Positions 18,716 through 28,075 of a stretch of DNA of 64,000 nt are shown here, piece after piece. A model generated the notes under the pieces. The model did no database searches, was not told where the DNA came from, and worked only from the letters and a program-made list of their open reading frames with translations. Source of the DNA: Geodermatophilus aquaeductus. Lineage in GTDB: Bacteria; Actinomycetota; Actinomycetes; Mycobacteriales; Geodermatophilaceae. Every line of letters starts with the position of its first letter. Position 1 is the first letter of the stretch. The translations under genes were made by a program, and so were the position numbers. The stretch covers positions 85,429-149,428 of the forward strand of contig NZ_FXTJ01000011.1 of assembly GCF_900182545.1 (NCBI RefSeq). Direction: 5' to 3'.

Positions 18716-19639
18716 GTGCCACAGATCCCCGGGACCGACCTGACCGTCAGCGACCTGTGCCTGGGCGGCAACGTCTTCGGCTGGACCGCCGACGAGCCGA
18801 CGTCGCACGCCGTCCTCGACCGGTTCGTCGACTCCGTCCCGAGCACGCAGAGCCCGTTCGTCGACACCGCGGAGATGTACGGCGACGGCCGCTCCGAGCA
18901 GATCCTGGGCGGCTGGATGGCCGAGCGCGGGCTGCGCGACCGGATGGTGGTGGCCACCAAGGCCTCGCCGGGGCGCAAGGAGCACCCGCTGTCGGCGACG
19001 GAGATCGAGGTCGCGGCCGAGCGCTCGCTGCGCAATCTCCAGACCGACCGCATCGACCTCTACTACGCCCACTACGACGACGAGTCGACGCCGCTGGAGG
19101 AGACGCTCACCGCCTTCGACGCGCTCGTGCGCGCCGGCAAGGTCCGGTACGTCGCGGCGTCGAACTACTCGCCGCAGCGGCTGACCGAGGCGCTGGAGAT
19201 CTCCGAGAAGCTGGGGATCACCCGCTACGTGGCGCTGCAGCCGCACTACAACCTGGTCGAGCGGCCGGCCTACGAGGACGGGCTGCGCGACGTCGTCGCC
19301 GCCTCCGACCTGGGCTGCCTGCCCTACTTCGCGCTGGCCAAGGGCTTCCTGACCGGCAAGTACCGCGCCGGCGAGCGGGTGGACTCACCGCGGGCGCAGG
19401 GCGCGCAGGCCTACGTGGGGGAGCGGGGCGACCGGGTGCTCGCCGCGCTGGCCGAGGTGGCCGCCGCGCACGGCGTCTCCCAGGCCGCCGTGGCGCTGCG
19501 CTGGCTCGCCGACCAGCCGACCGTCACCGCGCCCATCGCCAGCGGCCGCGACGTCGACCAGGTCGCCGACCTGCTGCCGATGCAGGACCTCGTCCTGACC
19601 GACGACGAGCGCGCGGCGCTCACCGCCGCCTCGGAATAG
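18716..19639 (+). CDS. Aldo/keto reductase
   Basis: The 307-residue TIM-barrel oxidoreductase uses NADPH to reduce aldehydes or ketones. The catalytic tetrad is visible: Asp and Tyr in FVDTAEMYGDGRSE, Lys in VVATKASPG, and His in YYAHYDDESTPLEET. The family pattern VRYVAASNYSPQRL and the cofactor region ASGRDVDQVAD are present. GTG 18716 is chosen over GTG 18707 because it stands 7 nt from the TAGCGT box and gives the usual N-terminus. It is close to the YajO/IolS-type AKR12-like group; the substrate is unknown. It faces the DUF1059 gene. Confidence 0.92.
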   Translation: MPQIPGTDLTVSDLCLGGNVFGWTADEPTSHAVLDRFVDSVPSTQSPFVDTAEMYGDGRSEQILGGWMAERGLRDRMVVATKASPGRKEHPLSATEIEVAAERSLRNLQTDRIDLYYAHYDDESTPLEETLTAFDALVRAGKVRYVAASNYSPQRLTEALEISEKLGITRYVALQPHYNLVERPAYEDGLRDVVAASDLGCLPYFALAKGFLTGKYRAGERVDSPRAQGAQAYVGERGDRVLAALAEVAAAHGVSQAAVALRWLADQPTVTAPIASGRDVDQVADLLPMQDLVLTDDERAALTAASE

Positions 19640-19640
19640 G

Positions 19641-19654
19641 CGCGGGGCCCCGCG
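19641..19654. terminator. Short GC palindrome between convergent genes
   Basis: CGCGGGGCCCCGCG is a perfect 14 bp palindrome, 2 nt after the aldo/keto reductase stop. It is weak as a hairpin because it has no loop. Confidence 0.35.
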
Positions 19655-19660
19655 GGAGCC

Positions 19661-19834
19661 TCAGGCGGCGCGGATGTGCGCGCAGACGGCGGCGACCAGC
19701 TCCGGCCCGACCTCGGTCAGGCCGTGGTCGGCGGCGGCGTGCCCGGCGACCTGGCCGAGGATGCCGGCGTCGTCACCGGCGGTGAAGCGGGCGGTGCAGC
19801 CGGGGACGACGTCCCCGCAGGCGAAGGTCTTCAC
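19661..19834 (-). CDS. DUF1059 small protein
   Basis: A 57-residue protein reads MKTFACGDVVPGCTARFTAG, then DDAGILGQVAGHAAADHGL and ends VCAHIRAA. It matches the DUF1059 family, short predicted metal-binding proteins with conserved Cys and His (here Cys6, Cys13, the H-x7-type H residues and a late Cys/His). GTG 19834 has GGAGAG upstream. It lies 43 nt behind the EAL phosphodiesterase gene on the same strand and could be co-transcribed. Biological role is unknown. Confidence 0.85.
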   Translation of the reverse strand: MKTFACGDVVPGCTARFTAGDDAGILGQVAGHAAADHGLTEVGPELVAAVCAHIRAA

Positions 19835-19877
19835 AGGTCTCTCCAGGCGGACCGCTCGCCCGGACGGGCGGCGGGGG

Positions 19878-20972
19878 TCATCGGGCGGCGGCCGCGGAGG
19901 CCAGGTCCTCGACGCGCAGCAGACCCAGGACGGCGCCGGCCGCGTCGGTGCACACCACGGGGTCGAAGCGCTGCGCCGGCGAGCGGGTCAGCGCCCGCTG
20001 CAGGGTGGCGGCGACGTCGTCGGTGGGGTGCGCCCGCAGCGAGACCGGGGCGGTGTGCGCCAACCCGGTGCGCGGGTCGGCCAGCCGCAGCGCGAGTGGC
20101 TCGCCCTGCGGTCCGACGAGGACGACCGGGGGGACGCCGGGGGAGGCCTCGGTGACCTCGCACTGGCGGACCGGGCGCAGCAGGCTCGCCACGGTCGACG
20201 CCGTCCGGGCGCGCGCGGTGTGCCCGCGGACCAGCGCGGCGACGTCGGGGGCCAGCGGCGCGAACCCCGCGGCGGGGCGGCCCAGCAGCCAGCCCTGCGC
20301 CAGGGGGACGCCGAGCCGGCAGAACGCGGCCAGTTCGCCGCGGGTCTCGATGCCCTCGGCCAGCAGCCAGGCGTCGATGCGGCCGGCGAACTCGCCGACC
20401 ATCTCGGCCAGGGCCAGGCGCACCGGGTCGCTGTCGACGCCGGCCACCAGGGACCGGTCGAGCTTGACCAGCTGCGGGCGCAGGGCGGCCAGCTGCTGCA
20501 GCCCCGACCAGCCCGAGCCGGTGTCGTCCAGGGCGACGAGCGCGCCGCGGGCCCGCAGGGCGGCGACCTGGACCCGCAGGGCGGCCAGGTCGTGGACGGG
20601 CGCGTGCTCGGTGAGCTCGACGACGACGCGGCGCAGGTCCGGCCGCGTGGCGAACGCCTCCTGCACCGGGCGGGTGTCGAGCAGGTGCGGGCCGACGTTG
20701 ACGGTGAGGAAGGTGTCCGGCGGCAGGTCGGGGACGGCGGCCAGGGCCTTGTGCAGAGCCAGCGCCTCGAGCTCGGCGGCGATCCCGGCGTCGGCGGCCG
20801 CGGTGAACCACACCTCCGGGCCGGCGGTGCCCGGGAAGCGCGAGAGCGCCTCGTAGCCGGCCACCCGGGCCCGCGCGAGGTCGACGATCGGCTGGAACAC
20901 CAGCGTGAGGTCGCCGGGGTCGGCGAGCAGGGGGCGGCAGTCCGGCAGCCGCCGCGTCAGCATCCCCGTCAT
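19878..20972 (-). CDS. EAL-domain cyclic-di-GMP phosphodiesterase
   Basis: The 364-residue soluble protein begins with an EAL domain: FQPIVDLARARVAGYEALSRF carries the EAL Glu. The later metal and base residues are all present: Asn in TVNVGPHLL, Glu in VVVELTEHA, the DD pair in ALDDTGSGWSG, Lys in LVKLDRSLV, Glu in AEGIET and Gln in QGWLLGRP. The enzyme should hydrolyse c-di-GMP to pGpG. The last 110 residues (VRQCEVTEASPGVPPVVLVG onward) look like a small CBS- or GGDEF-related sensory domain. Start ATG 20972 or 20963. It is divergent from a PP2C phosphatase gene. Confidence 0.9.
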   Translation of the reverse strand: MTGMLTRRLPDCRPLLADPGDLTLVFQPIVDLARARVAGYEALSRFPGTAGPEVWFTAAADAGIAAELEALALHKALAAVPDLPPDTFLTVNVGPHLLDTRPVQEAFATRPDLRRVVVELTEHAPVHDLAALRVQVAALRARGALVALDDTGSGWSGLQQLAALRPQLVKLDRSLVAGVDSDPVRLALAEMVGEFAGRIDAWLLAEGIETRGELAAFCRLGVPLAQGWLLGRPAAGFAPLAPDVAALVRGHTARARTASTVASLLRPVRQCEVTEASPGVPPVVLVGPQGEPLALRLADPRTGLAHTAPVSLRAHPTDDVAATLQRALTRSPAQRFDPVVCTDAAGAVLGLLRVEDLASAAAAR

Positions 20973-21139
20973 GCGAGGGCCATCGGCCGGGGACGCCGCG
21001 GGCCCGACCCCTCCGGCGCGCGTCCTCACCCGGGCGGGGGACGACCCGCGCGGCTGCGGACGGCGCCGTCCGATCGGCCTCCCCGCGTGGCAGCATGGTC
21101 GGCTGCGGCCGTCCGGGCCGCGGGCGGACGAGGAGGGCC

Positions 21140-23869
21140 GTGAGCGTGCCCCAGCCGTCCCCGGCGATCGACGTCCTGCAGGACCCGCACCGCGTCGCCG
21201 CCGCCCGCCGGCTCTTCGTCGAGGTGCCCGGACCGGCCGCCTACGACCGGCTCTCCGGGCTCGCGGCGCGGCTGCTCGGTGCAGAGCACGCCAAGGTCAC
21301 CCTGTTCACCGTCCGCGACGTCGTCGTCGGGGGACACGGCCTGCCGCCCGGCGTCGTCGGCGGGCGCGCGCTGCTCACCGGGGCGTTCTCCGAGCGCATC
21401 GTGCGCGAGGGCCGCGCGCTGGCGGTCCCCGACGCGCGGGCCGACGAGACGCTGTCCGCGCTGCCCGCCGTCACCTCCGGCGAGGTCGTCGCCTACCTCG
21501 GCACGCCCCTGGTCTCGGCCTCCGGCCGGGTGGTGGGCGCCCTCGCCGTCTACGACCCCGCGCCGCGGACCTGGCATGCCGACGACGTCGCGCTGCTCGA
21601 GCACCTCGCCGCCTCCGTGGTCGCCGAGCTGGAGCTCGCCGCCGCCCGCTCGGCGATCGGGGCCTCCCTCGCCCGGCTCGACGTCGCCCTCGAGGCCAGC
21701 GCGGTCGGCATCTGGGAGTACGACCTGCGCACCGGCGTCCTGCACTGGGACGAGCGCTGCGCGGCGGTGCACGGCATCGAGGGGCCGCTGGAGATCGCCG
21801 ACATCGACGGCATGCTCGCCGAGCGGATCCACCCCGACGACCACGCGGCCGTGCGCTCGGCCATGACCGAGGCGCTCGCCGGCCCAGGGGAGTACGCCGT
21901 CGAGGCGCGCGCCCTGCACGCCGACGGCACGGTCCGGTGGACGGTGTCCCGCGGCCGCGCCGTGCAGGACTCCCGCGGTGAGCGCGTGCGCGTGCTGGGC
22001 ACCGTCGTCGACGTCACCGACGCCCGCGCCGAGGCCGCCCGCCGGATGGCCGCCGTGCAGCGGGCCGCCGCCATCGCAGAGGTCGCCGCCCAGCTGGCCA
22101 ACGCCACCGCACCGTCGGAGCTGGCCGAGATCGCGCTGCGCGGCGCGCGGGTCCTCGGGGCGTCCTCCAGCGCGCTGGCCGTCCTCGACGGCACCGGGCC
22201 GCTGCGCGTACACCTCGCCCAGGGCCTGGCCGACACCGTCGCGGCCGCGGCCGCGGAGGCGGAGGTGGAGCTGCCACCCGACGCGGTCGTCGCCGAGCTC
22301 GACGACGAGCTGCCCACCCAGTACGCCGCCCGGCACGGCGAGCGGCTGCTGTTCCGCGACCTCGACGAGGCCGTCGCCCGGTTCCCGCAGATGGCCGGGA
22401 TCGGTGCCGCCCTCGGCCTGCGGGCGATGGCCGCGCTGCCGCTGCGGGTCGAGGACCGGCCGCTGGGCAGCTTCGTCGTCGTCTGGGACACCGACCACGA
22501 CTTCGCCGACGACGACGTCGAGCTGCTCGACGCGCTGACCGCGCAGATCGCGCTGAGCGTGTCCCGGCTGCAGGCCGACGCCGAGCGGGCCGCCGCGGTC
22601 GCGGCGATGGCCGAGGCCAACCAGCGGCTGCAGCTGCTGGCCGACGCGGGCCGGGTGCTCTCGGGCAGCCTCGACATCGGCGAGCAGCTCGAGCAGCTGG
22701 CCGACCTCGTGGTGCCGGCGCTCGCGGACTGGTGCTGGATCGTCGTCACCGAGGAGCAGGGACGGCTGCACGAGGTGGCCTGGGCCCACCGTGACCCCGC
22801 CCGCCGCGACGACGTCGCCGAGTACGTGCACCGGATGGCCACGGGGATGAGCGACGAGCACGCCGCGCGGGTGGTCACGCGCACCGGCCGGCCCCTCGTC
22901 ATCCCGGAGCTCGATGCCGAGCGCATCGCGCGCTCCCTCCCCGACCCCGCCGACGCGCAGACCCTGCTGCGGCTGGACCCCCGCTCGGCGATGATCGTGC
23001 CGCTGGTGGCCGCGGGACGGGTGATCGGCGCCCTGGGCACCGCCAACGGCGCCGAGCGCGGCCCGCACACACCGGGCGAGATCGAGACCGCGGTCGAGGT
23101 CGGCCGCCGCGCCGGGCTGGCCCTGCAGGCGGCCCGCCTCTACGAGCAGCAGCGCGACCTCGCCGACGCCCTCCAGCACAGCATGCTCACCGCGCCGCCC
23201 GAGCCCGAGGGCTGCGCGATCGTCGTCCGGTACGTGCCCGCCTCGGAGGGCGCGGACATCGGCGGCGACTGGTACGACGCGTTCGTCGAGGCCGGCGGTG
23301 CGCTGGTGCTGGCCATCGGCGACGTCGTCGGGCACGACCGGCACGCCGCCGCGGCGATGGGCCAGCTGCGCGGCCTGCTGCGCGGGATCGGCTACGCCGG
23401 CGGCGGCTCACCGGCCGAGGTGCTCACCGGCCTGGACCGTGCCGCGGCGGGGCTGGCGCTGGGGTCGATGGCCACCGCGGTCGTCGCCCGGCTGGAGCGC
23501 ACGGCCGACGGCGGCGCGCTGCTGCGCTGGTCCAGCGCCGGGCACCCGCCGCCGGTGGCGGTCCTGCCCGGCGGCGCGGTGCGGGTGCTCGACCCCGGGA
23601 CCGCGGACCTGCTCCTCGGCGTGGACCCCGGCCGGACGCGCACCGACCACGAGTGCGCCCTGCCGGTGGGCAGCACGGTGCTGCTCTACACCGACGGCCT
23701 CGTCGAGCGCCGCGACCGCGACCTCGACGCGGGGACCACCGCTCTCACCGCCGCGCTCGGCGAGTTCGGCGAGCTGCCGCTCGAGGAGCTGTGCGACCGG
23801 CTGCTCGGGCGGATGGTCCTGGCCAGCGCCGAGGACGACGTCGCCCTGCTCGCGCTGCGCGTGGAGTGA
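21140..23869 (+). CDS. GAF-PAS-GAF-GAF SpoIIE/PP2C protein phosphatase
   Basis: The 909-residue cytosolic protein has four sensory domains before a phosphatase. A first GAF spans about 20-165 (AKVTLFTVRDVVVGGHGLPP to GALAVYDPAPRTW). A PAS with PAC spans about 185-305 (ALEASAVGIWEYDLRTGVLHWDE). A second GAF spans about 315-470, and a third about 500-665 (SAMIVPLVAAGRVIGAL). The SpoIIE-type PP2C domain begins at LADALQHSMLTAPP. Metal-binding aspartates are in GGDWYDAF, AIGDVVGHD and ASAEDDVALL. Such RsbP/RsbU-like phosphatases usually dephosphorylate an anti-anti-sigma factor in general stress control. No partner kinase or STAS gene is near. GTG 21140 follows GGAGGGCC. Confidence 0.93.
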   Translation: MSVPQPSPAIDVLQDPHRVAAARRLFVEVPGPAAYDRLSGLAARLLGAEHAKVTLFTVRDVVVGGHGLPPGVVGGRALLTGAFSERIVREGRALAVPDARADETLSALPAVTSGEVVAYLGTPLVSASGRVVGALAVYDPAPRTWHADDVALLEHLAASVVAELELAAARSAIGASLARLDVALEASAVGIWEYDLRTGVLHWDERCAAVHGIEGPLEIADIDGMLAERIHPDDHAAVRSAMTEALAGPGEYAVEARALHADGTVRWTVSRGRAVQDSRGERVRVLGTVVDVTDARAEAARRMAAVQRAAAIAEVAAQLANATAPSELAEIALRGARVLGASSSALAVLDGTGPLRVHLAQGLADTVAAAAAEAEVELPPDAVVAELDDELPTQYAARHGERLLFRDLDEAVARFPQMAGIGAALGLRAMAALPLRVEDRPLGSFVVVWDTDHDFADDDVELLDALTAQIALSVSRLQADAERAAAVAAMAEANQRLQLLADAGRVLSGSLDIGEQLEQLADLVVPALADWCWIVVTEEQGRLHEVAWAHRDPARRDDVAEYVHRMATGMSDEHAARVVTRTGRPLVIPELDAERIARSLPDPADAQTLLRLDPRSAMIVPLVAAGRVIGALGTANGAERGPHTPGEIETAVEVGRRAGLALQAARLYEQQRDLADALQHSMLTAPPEPEGCAIVVRYVPASEGADIGGDWYDAFVEAGGALVLAIGDVVGHDRHAAAAMGQLRGLLRGIGYAGGGSPAEVLTGLDRAAAGLALGSMATAVVARLERTADGGALLRWSSAGHPPPVAVLPGGAVRVLDPGTADLLLGVDPGRTRTDHECALPVGSTVLLYTDGLVERRDRDLDAGTTALTAALGEFGELPLEELCDRLLGRMVLASAEDDVALLALRVE

Positions 23870-23917
23870 CACTGCGGTCCTGCTGGACCGCACCGCGCCC
23901 ACGTGCCGCCCCCCGCT

Positions 23918-23951
23918 TCGTGCTCTGCCCACGATGGTGGGCAGAGCACGA
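23918..23951. terminator. Bidirectional terminator after the PP2C gene
   Basis: TCGTGCTCTGCCCAC (23918-23932) pairs perfectly with GTGGGCAGAGCACGA (23937-23951), loop GATG. It lies between convergent genes. Confidence 0.85.
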
Positions 23952-23993
23952 GCGGGCGCAGGAGGGATCCGGTCGGGTCAGTGCACGACAGCC

Positions 23994-25217
23994 CTACAGG
24001 GGCTTCACCTCGTAGGTGTGCCCGGCGGCGCGGAGGCGCTCGACCAGGACGTCGCCCAGCGCCGTCGACGGCGTCAGCGACCCCGCCCGCTCGGGCAGCC
24101 GGTCCTCGTCGAGGGCCAGCGCCAGCCCGGCCTCGCCGAGCATCACCGACGTCGCCGCGTAGCCGGGGTCGCCCTTCCCGGCAGCCGTGGCCCGGTAGCG
24201 ACGGCCGCTCTCGGTGTCGGCGTCGACGATCATCCGGAAGAAGCCCTTCTCGCGGGCCGACTCGCTGGGCCCACTGCCCGGCGCGGGCAGCACGCGGTCG
24301 AGCAGGGCGCGGGTGGGCGCGAACGCCATCGCGCCGAACGCCGCCGCCAGGCCGGTGGTGACGCCGGCGGCCGTGAACGCGCCCGTGATGCCGCGCCCGG
24401 TGCTCATCGACTCGCCGTAGCGCAGGCCGCGGCCGTAGGACCACTCCTGCAGCGCGTTGCTGCGCCGCACGATGCGGGTGTTGAACGGCGCCATCACGAA
24501 CGGCGCCGTCCACCGGCCCTCGGCGGCGAGCGCGGGCGGCATGGCGTCCGGGGGCTGCCGCGTGGCGGGCTCGGCGGACCGGTCGGGGGAGAGGGCGTAG
24601 GGGTCGCCGATGACCCGGCGCAGCGTGCGGTCGGTCGCCATGGCCTCGACCTGGGCACGCATCGAGTCGATCGTCCCGCCGCTGACCCCACCCCGGACGG
24701 TGGCGACCAGGCGGACGTCGGTGAGCCCGCCGGCGCCGTCCTCGCGCGCCCGCTCGGCCAGCAGGAACACCGACAGGTCCGAGGGGATCGAGTCGTAGCC
24801 GGCCGCGTGCACCAGCCGGGCGCCGGTCTCCCGGGCGATCGCGTCGCAGCGGTCGATGGCCTGCCGCACGAACAGCACCTCGCCGGTGAGGTCGGCGTAG
24901 TGCGTGCCCGCCCGCGCGCAGGCCTCCACGACCGGCAGGCCGTAGCGCTGGTAGGGCCCGACCGTGGTGACCAGCACCCGCGTGCTCTCGGCCATGCGGG
25001 TCAGCGACGCCGGGTCGTCGGTGTCGGCCTCGACCAGGGGCCAGTGCCGCGACGAGGCGGGCAGGCCGCCGGCGACCGCGACCAGCTTCTCGCGTGACCG
25101 GCCGGCCAGCGCGATGCGCAGGTCCGGCGGCGCGGCCTGCGCCAGGTAGGCGGCGACCAGGCGGCCGACGAAGCCGGTGGCCCCGAAGAGGACGACGTCG
25201 TACTCGCGCTCGGGCAT
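23994..25217 (-). CDS. Saccharopine dehydrogenase-like NAD(P)-binding oxidoreductase
   Basis: The 407-residue protein starts with a Rossmann fold, VVLFGATGFVGRLVAAYLAQ, and continues with IALAGRSREKLVAVA, TTVGPYQRYGLPVVEACARAGTHYADLTGE and HAAGYDSIPSDLSVFLLA. This is the pattern of the actinobacterial saccharopine dehydrogenase-like family that includes the trans-acting enoyl reductase of mycobacterial lipid synthesis (Rv2953) and Rv2449c. No polyketide synthase is near, so the role here is open; reduction of a lipid or polyketide intermediate is only a guess. ATG 25217 is set by CAGGAT 7 nt upstream. Confidence 0.85.
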   Translation of the reverse strand: MPEREYDVVLFGATGFVGRLVAAYLAQAAPPDLRIALAGRSREKLVAVAGGLPASSRHWPLVEADTDDPASLTRMAESTRVLVTTVGPYQRYGLPVVEACARAGTHYADLTGEVLFVRQAIDRCDAIARETGARLVHAAGYDSIPSDLSVFLLAERAREDGAGGLTDVRLVATVRGGVSGGTIDSMRAQVEAMATDRTLRRVIGDPYALSPDRSAEPATRQPPDAMPPALAAEGRWTAPFVMAPFNTRIVRRSNALQEWSYGRGLRYGESMSTGRGITGAFTAAGVTTGLAAAFGAMAFAPTRALLDRVLPAPGSGPSESAREKGFFRMIVDADTESGRRYRATAAGKGDPGYAATSVMLGEAGLALALDEDRLPERAGSLTPSTALGDVLVERLRAAGHTYEVKPL

Positions 25218-25224
25218 GCCGCCC

Positions 25225-25230
25225 ATCCTG
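25225..25230 (-). promoter_or_regulatory. -10 box for the saccharopine dehydrogenase-like gene
   Basis: CAGGAT on the minus strand ends 7 nt before ATG 25217; the same hexamer and spacing occur before bpa. Confidence 0.4.
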
Positions 25231-25244
25231 CTGGCGCCGCTCCC

Positions 25245-25973
25245 TCAGCGCACCCGGCGGCGCAGCGTCCGGCGTCTGCCGTCCGGCCGCCCGGACCGGT
25301 CGCGGCCCAGCCGGCGGCGGGCCCGGTCCGGCAGGTCGACGGCGACCGGCGCCTCCCACCCGCGCCACACCGACAGCACCCGCAGCGCCGCGACCAGCCC
25401 GATCACCACCAGCGCCACGGGGATCGGGGCGAGGCCGAGCGGGCCGGCGAGCACGGTGAGCGCCGTGGCGCCCAGCAGCGCAGCGACGGCGTTGTAGGGC
25501 CCCGGCTGCACGATGTCGGCGCGCTGGGCGAGCAGCACGTCGCGGATCACGGCACCGCCGACCGCCGTCAGGGTCCCGATGAACACGACCGAGGCGCTGG
25601 GCAGACCGGCGAGCTGCGCCTTCTGCGCGCCGATCACCGTGAACAGGCCGAGGGTGACCGCGTCGAGCACCACGAGCAGGCCGGTCAGCTTCGACAGCCA
25701 GCCGGAGAAGTAGAAGGTGACCATCGCGGTGATGGCGACCGCGGGCAGGTAGGCGCGGTTGGTCAGCGCCACCGGCGGGCCGGAGGCGAGCAGGACGTCG
25801 CGGATCAGGCCGCCGCCGAGCCCGCCACTGACGGCGAGCAGCAGGACGCCGGAGACGGCGAAGCCCTCGCGGGCGGCGAGCAGGCCGCCGGTGAGCGCGC
25901 CCACGACGATCGCGGCCAGGTCGACGGCGGCGGGGATCCGCAGCGTCTCGGCGGCCGCGGCGAGGGTGCTCAC
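25245..25973 (-). CDS. Trimeric intracellular cation channel family (TRIC/UPF0126) membrane protein
   Basis: The 242-residue membrane protein has seven predicted helices and the internal repeat of TRIC proteins. GGLGGGLIRDVLLASGPPVALTNRAYL in the first half is mirrored by TAVGGAVIRDVLLAQRADIVQPGPYNAVAALLG in the second. The glycine-rich GG-x-x-RD-V-LL motif lines the pore in characterised TRIC channels, which conduct K+ as trimers. The C-terminal 35 residues are a basic Arg-rich tail in the cytosol. Start GTG 25973 is preferred, with a GAGGAT box 8 nt upstream; an earlier GTG at 26000 would add MRGQGGWAS. Confidence 0.88.
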   Translation of the reverse strand: MSTLAAAAETLRIPAAVDLAAIVVGALTGGLLAAREGFAVSGVLLLAVSGGLGGGLIRDVLLASGPPVALTNRAYLPAVAITAMVTFYFSGWLSKLTGLLVVLDAVTLGLFTVIGAQKAQLAGLPSASVVFIGTLTAVGGAVIRDVLLAQRADIVQPGPYNAVAALLGATALTVLAGPLGLAPIPVALVVIGLVAALRVLSVWRGWEAPVAVDLPDRARRRLGRDRSGRPDGRRRTLRRRVR

Positions 25974-26077
25974 GGACGCCCATCCTCCCTGCCCGCGCAC
26001 GGCCGGACGGGGGGCTTCCCCACCCCGACGGGTGAGGACGCGGTGAACCCGCAGGTCGCGGCGGCCGATGAGGGGGC

Positions 26078-28075
26078 ATGACCCGGTCCCGCAGCGCCAC
26101 CGCGGCCGGCACCCGGCTCTTCGCCGCCTACGCCGCGGCCAGCCTGGTGCCGGTGGTCGTGCTGGGCGCCGTCCTCGCCGGCGGTTTCCGTCAGGACGCC
26201 GTCGACCGCGCCCTGGAGTACGGCCACGCCCAGGCCGCCGTCGTCGAGGAGACGGCGATCGCGCCGGCCCTGCGCGGCCAGGACCTCGGCACGGGGCTCA
26301 CCGCGCCGGAGCGCGAGCGGCTGCAGATGGCCACCGACCTCGCCGTCTTCCGCGGCTCGATCCTGCGGCTGCGGCTGCGCGACTTCACCGGCGAGGTCGT
26401 CTTCGCCGACGACGGCGTCATCGGCCCCGAGGAGACGCTGCCGGACTACCCCGCCGGGGAGGACGTCGTCCCGTCCACCGGCGCCGCCTTCACCACCGCC
26501 GCGACCGGCGGCACCGACGTCGCCCTGCTCGACGACGACGGCCTCGCCGTGGGCCGGATGATCCGCGTGCTGCAGCCGATCGTGGCCGACACCTCCGGCC
26601 GCTCCATCGGCGTCCTCGAGCTGCTGCTGCCCTACGACACCGTCGCCGCCCGGGTGGAGGCGGCGACCACCCGCACCCACTGGCGGCTCGGCGCCGGCCT
26701 CGGCGCCCTCTACGTGGTCCTCGCCGGGATCTCCTGGTCGACCACCCGCCGGCTGCGCCGCCAGGCCGCGCAGGCCGAGCACGACTCCCTGCACGACCCG
26801 CTGACCGGGCTGGCCAACCGCGAGCTGTTCGCCCGCCGGGTGGCCGCCGAGATCGGCCGGGGCGCGCCCGCCGCGGTCGTGCTCGTCGACCTCGACCGGT
26901 TCAAGGAGGTCAACGACACCCTCGGCCACCACGCCGGCGACCAGCTGCTGGTCGAGGTCGGCCGCCGGCTGTCGGCCACCGTGCGCTCCGGGGACACCGT
27001 CGCCCGCCTCGGCGGCGACGAGTTCGGCCTGCTGCTGCCCGGCCTCGACGCCCCGGCCGACGCCCGCGAGCTCGTGCAGCGGGTCAGCGACGCGCTGTCG
27101 GTCGAGACCGTCGTCGACGGCGTCCCGCTCGCGGTCGAGGCCAGCTGCGGCATCGCCATGCACCCGGCCGACGCCACCGACGTCGAGACGCTCATGACCT
27201 GCGCCGACGCGGCCATGTACCAGGGCAAGCGCGGCGCCACCGGCGTCGTCGTCTTCGACCCCCGCGCCACCGCCCCCTCGCCGCACTCGCCGGCGCTGCA
27301 GCACGACGTCCGGCGGGCCCTCGAGGACGGCGACCTGCGGCTGCACTACCAGCCGCAGGTGGACCTGGCCTCCGGCCGCACCGTCGGCGTGGAGGCGCTG
27401 CTGCGCTGGCAGCACCCGCAGCGCGGGCTGGTCGGCCCCGGCGACTTCCTGCCGGCCCTGGAGAAGTCCGGCGTCATGGGCGCGCTCACCGAGTGGGTGC
27501 TCGGCCAGGCACTGGCCGACTGCGCCGCGTGGACCGCCGCCGGCGAGGACTGGACGGTCTCGGTCAACGTCTCGGTGCGCAACCTCGAGACGCCCGGCTT
27601 CGCCGCCACCGTCGCCGGGCTGGCCGCCGCGGCCGGGGTCGCGCCGTCGCGGCTGCACCTGGAGGTCACCGAGACCGCGCTGCCCGCCGACCTGGCCGCC
27701 GCCTCGGCCTGCCTGGCCGAGCTCGCCGCGATGGGCTTCGGCGCCGCCCTCGACGACTTCGGCGTCGGCTTCGCCAGCCTGTCGCACCTGCGCTCCCTGG
27801 CGCTCACCGAGGTCAAGGTCGACCGCGCCTTCGTCACCGGCGTGGACGGCTCCGCCGAGGACGCCGCCGTCGTGCGGTCCCTGGTCGCGCTCGCGCACGG
27901 CCTGGGGCTGTCGGTGTGCGCCGAGGGCGTCGAGACGCCCGAGGTCGCCGCCTGGCTCCGGGCGGTCGGCTGCGACCGCGCCCAGGGCTGGCTGTTCTCC
28001 CGGCCGCGCCCGTGGCCGGAGCTCTCCCGCGCGGCCGCAGGGGTGTCCGCGCCCTCCGTGGAGGTCCTCGCGTGA
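26078..28075 (+). CDS. Membrane GGDEF-EAL cyclic-di-GMP protein
   Basis: The 665-residue receptor has a membrane helix at about 12-36 ([20 protein letters not shown]). An extracytoplasmic domain of roughly 165 residues follows, then a second helix near 205-225 ([17 protein letters not shown]). The GGDEF domain has [15 protein letters not shown] and the intact catalytic ARLGGDEFG, so cyclase activity is plausible. The EAL domain has [44 protein letters not shown] and AEGVETPE, so phosphodiesterase activity is plausible too. Its stop overlaps the start of a lipoprotein solute-binding gene (GTGA at 28072-28075). This tight coupling suggests that the binding protein feeds ligand information to the extracellular domain. 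Confidence 0.93.
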   Translation: MTRSRSATAAGTRLFAAYAAASLVPVVVLGAVLAGGFRQDAVDRALEYGHAQAAVVEETAIAPALRGQDLGTGLTAPERERLQMATDLAVFRGSILRLRLRDFTGEVVFADDGVIGPEETLPDYPAGEDVVPSTGAAFTTAATGGTDVALLDDDGLAVGRMIRVLQPIVADTSGRSIGVLELLLPYDTVAARVEAATTRTHWRLGAGLGALYVVLAGISWSTTRRLRRQAAQAEHDSLHDPLTGLANRELFARRVAAEIGRGAPAAVVLVDLDRFKEVNDTLGHHAGDQLLVEVGRRLSATVRSGDTVARLGGDEFGLLLPGLDAPADARELVQRVSDALSVETVVDGVPLAVEASCGIAMHPADATDVETLMTCADAAMYQGKRGATGVVVFDPRATAPSPHSPALQHDVRRALEDGDLRLHYQPQVDLASGRTVGVEALLRWQHPQRGLVGPGDFLPALEKSGVMGALTEWVLGQALADCAAWTAAGEDWTVSVNVSVRNLETPGFAATVAGLAAAAGVAPSRLHLEVTETALPADLAAASACLAELAAMGFGAALDDFGVGFASLSHLRSLALTEVKVDRAFVTGVDGSAEDAAVVRSLVALAHGLGLSVCAEGVETPEVAAWLRAVGCDRAQGWLFSRPRPWPELSRAAAGVSAPSVEVLA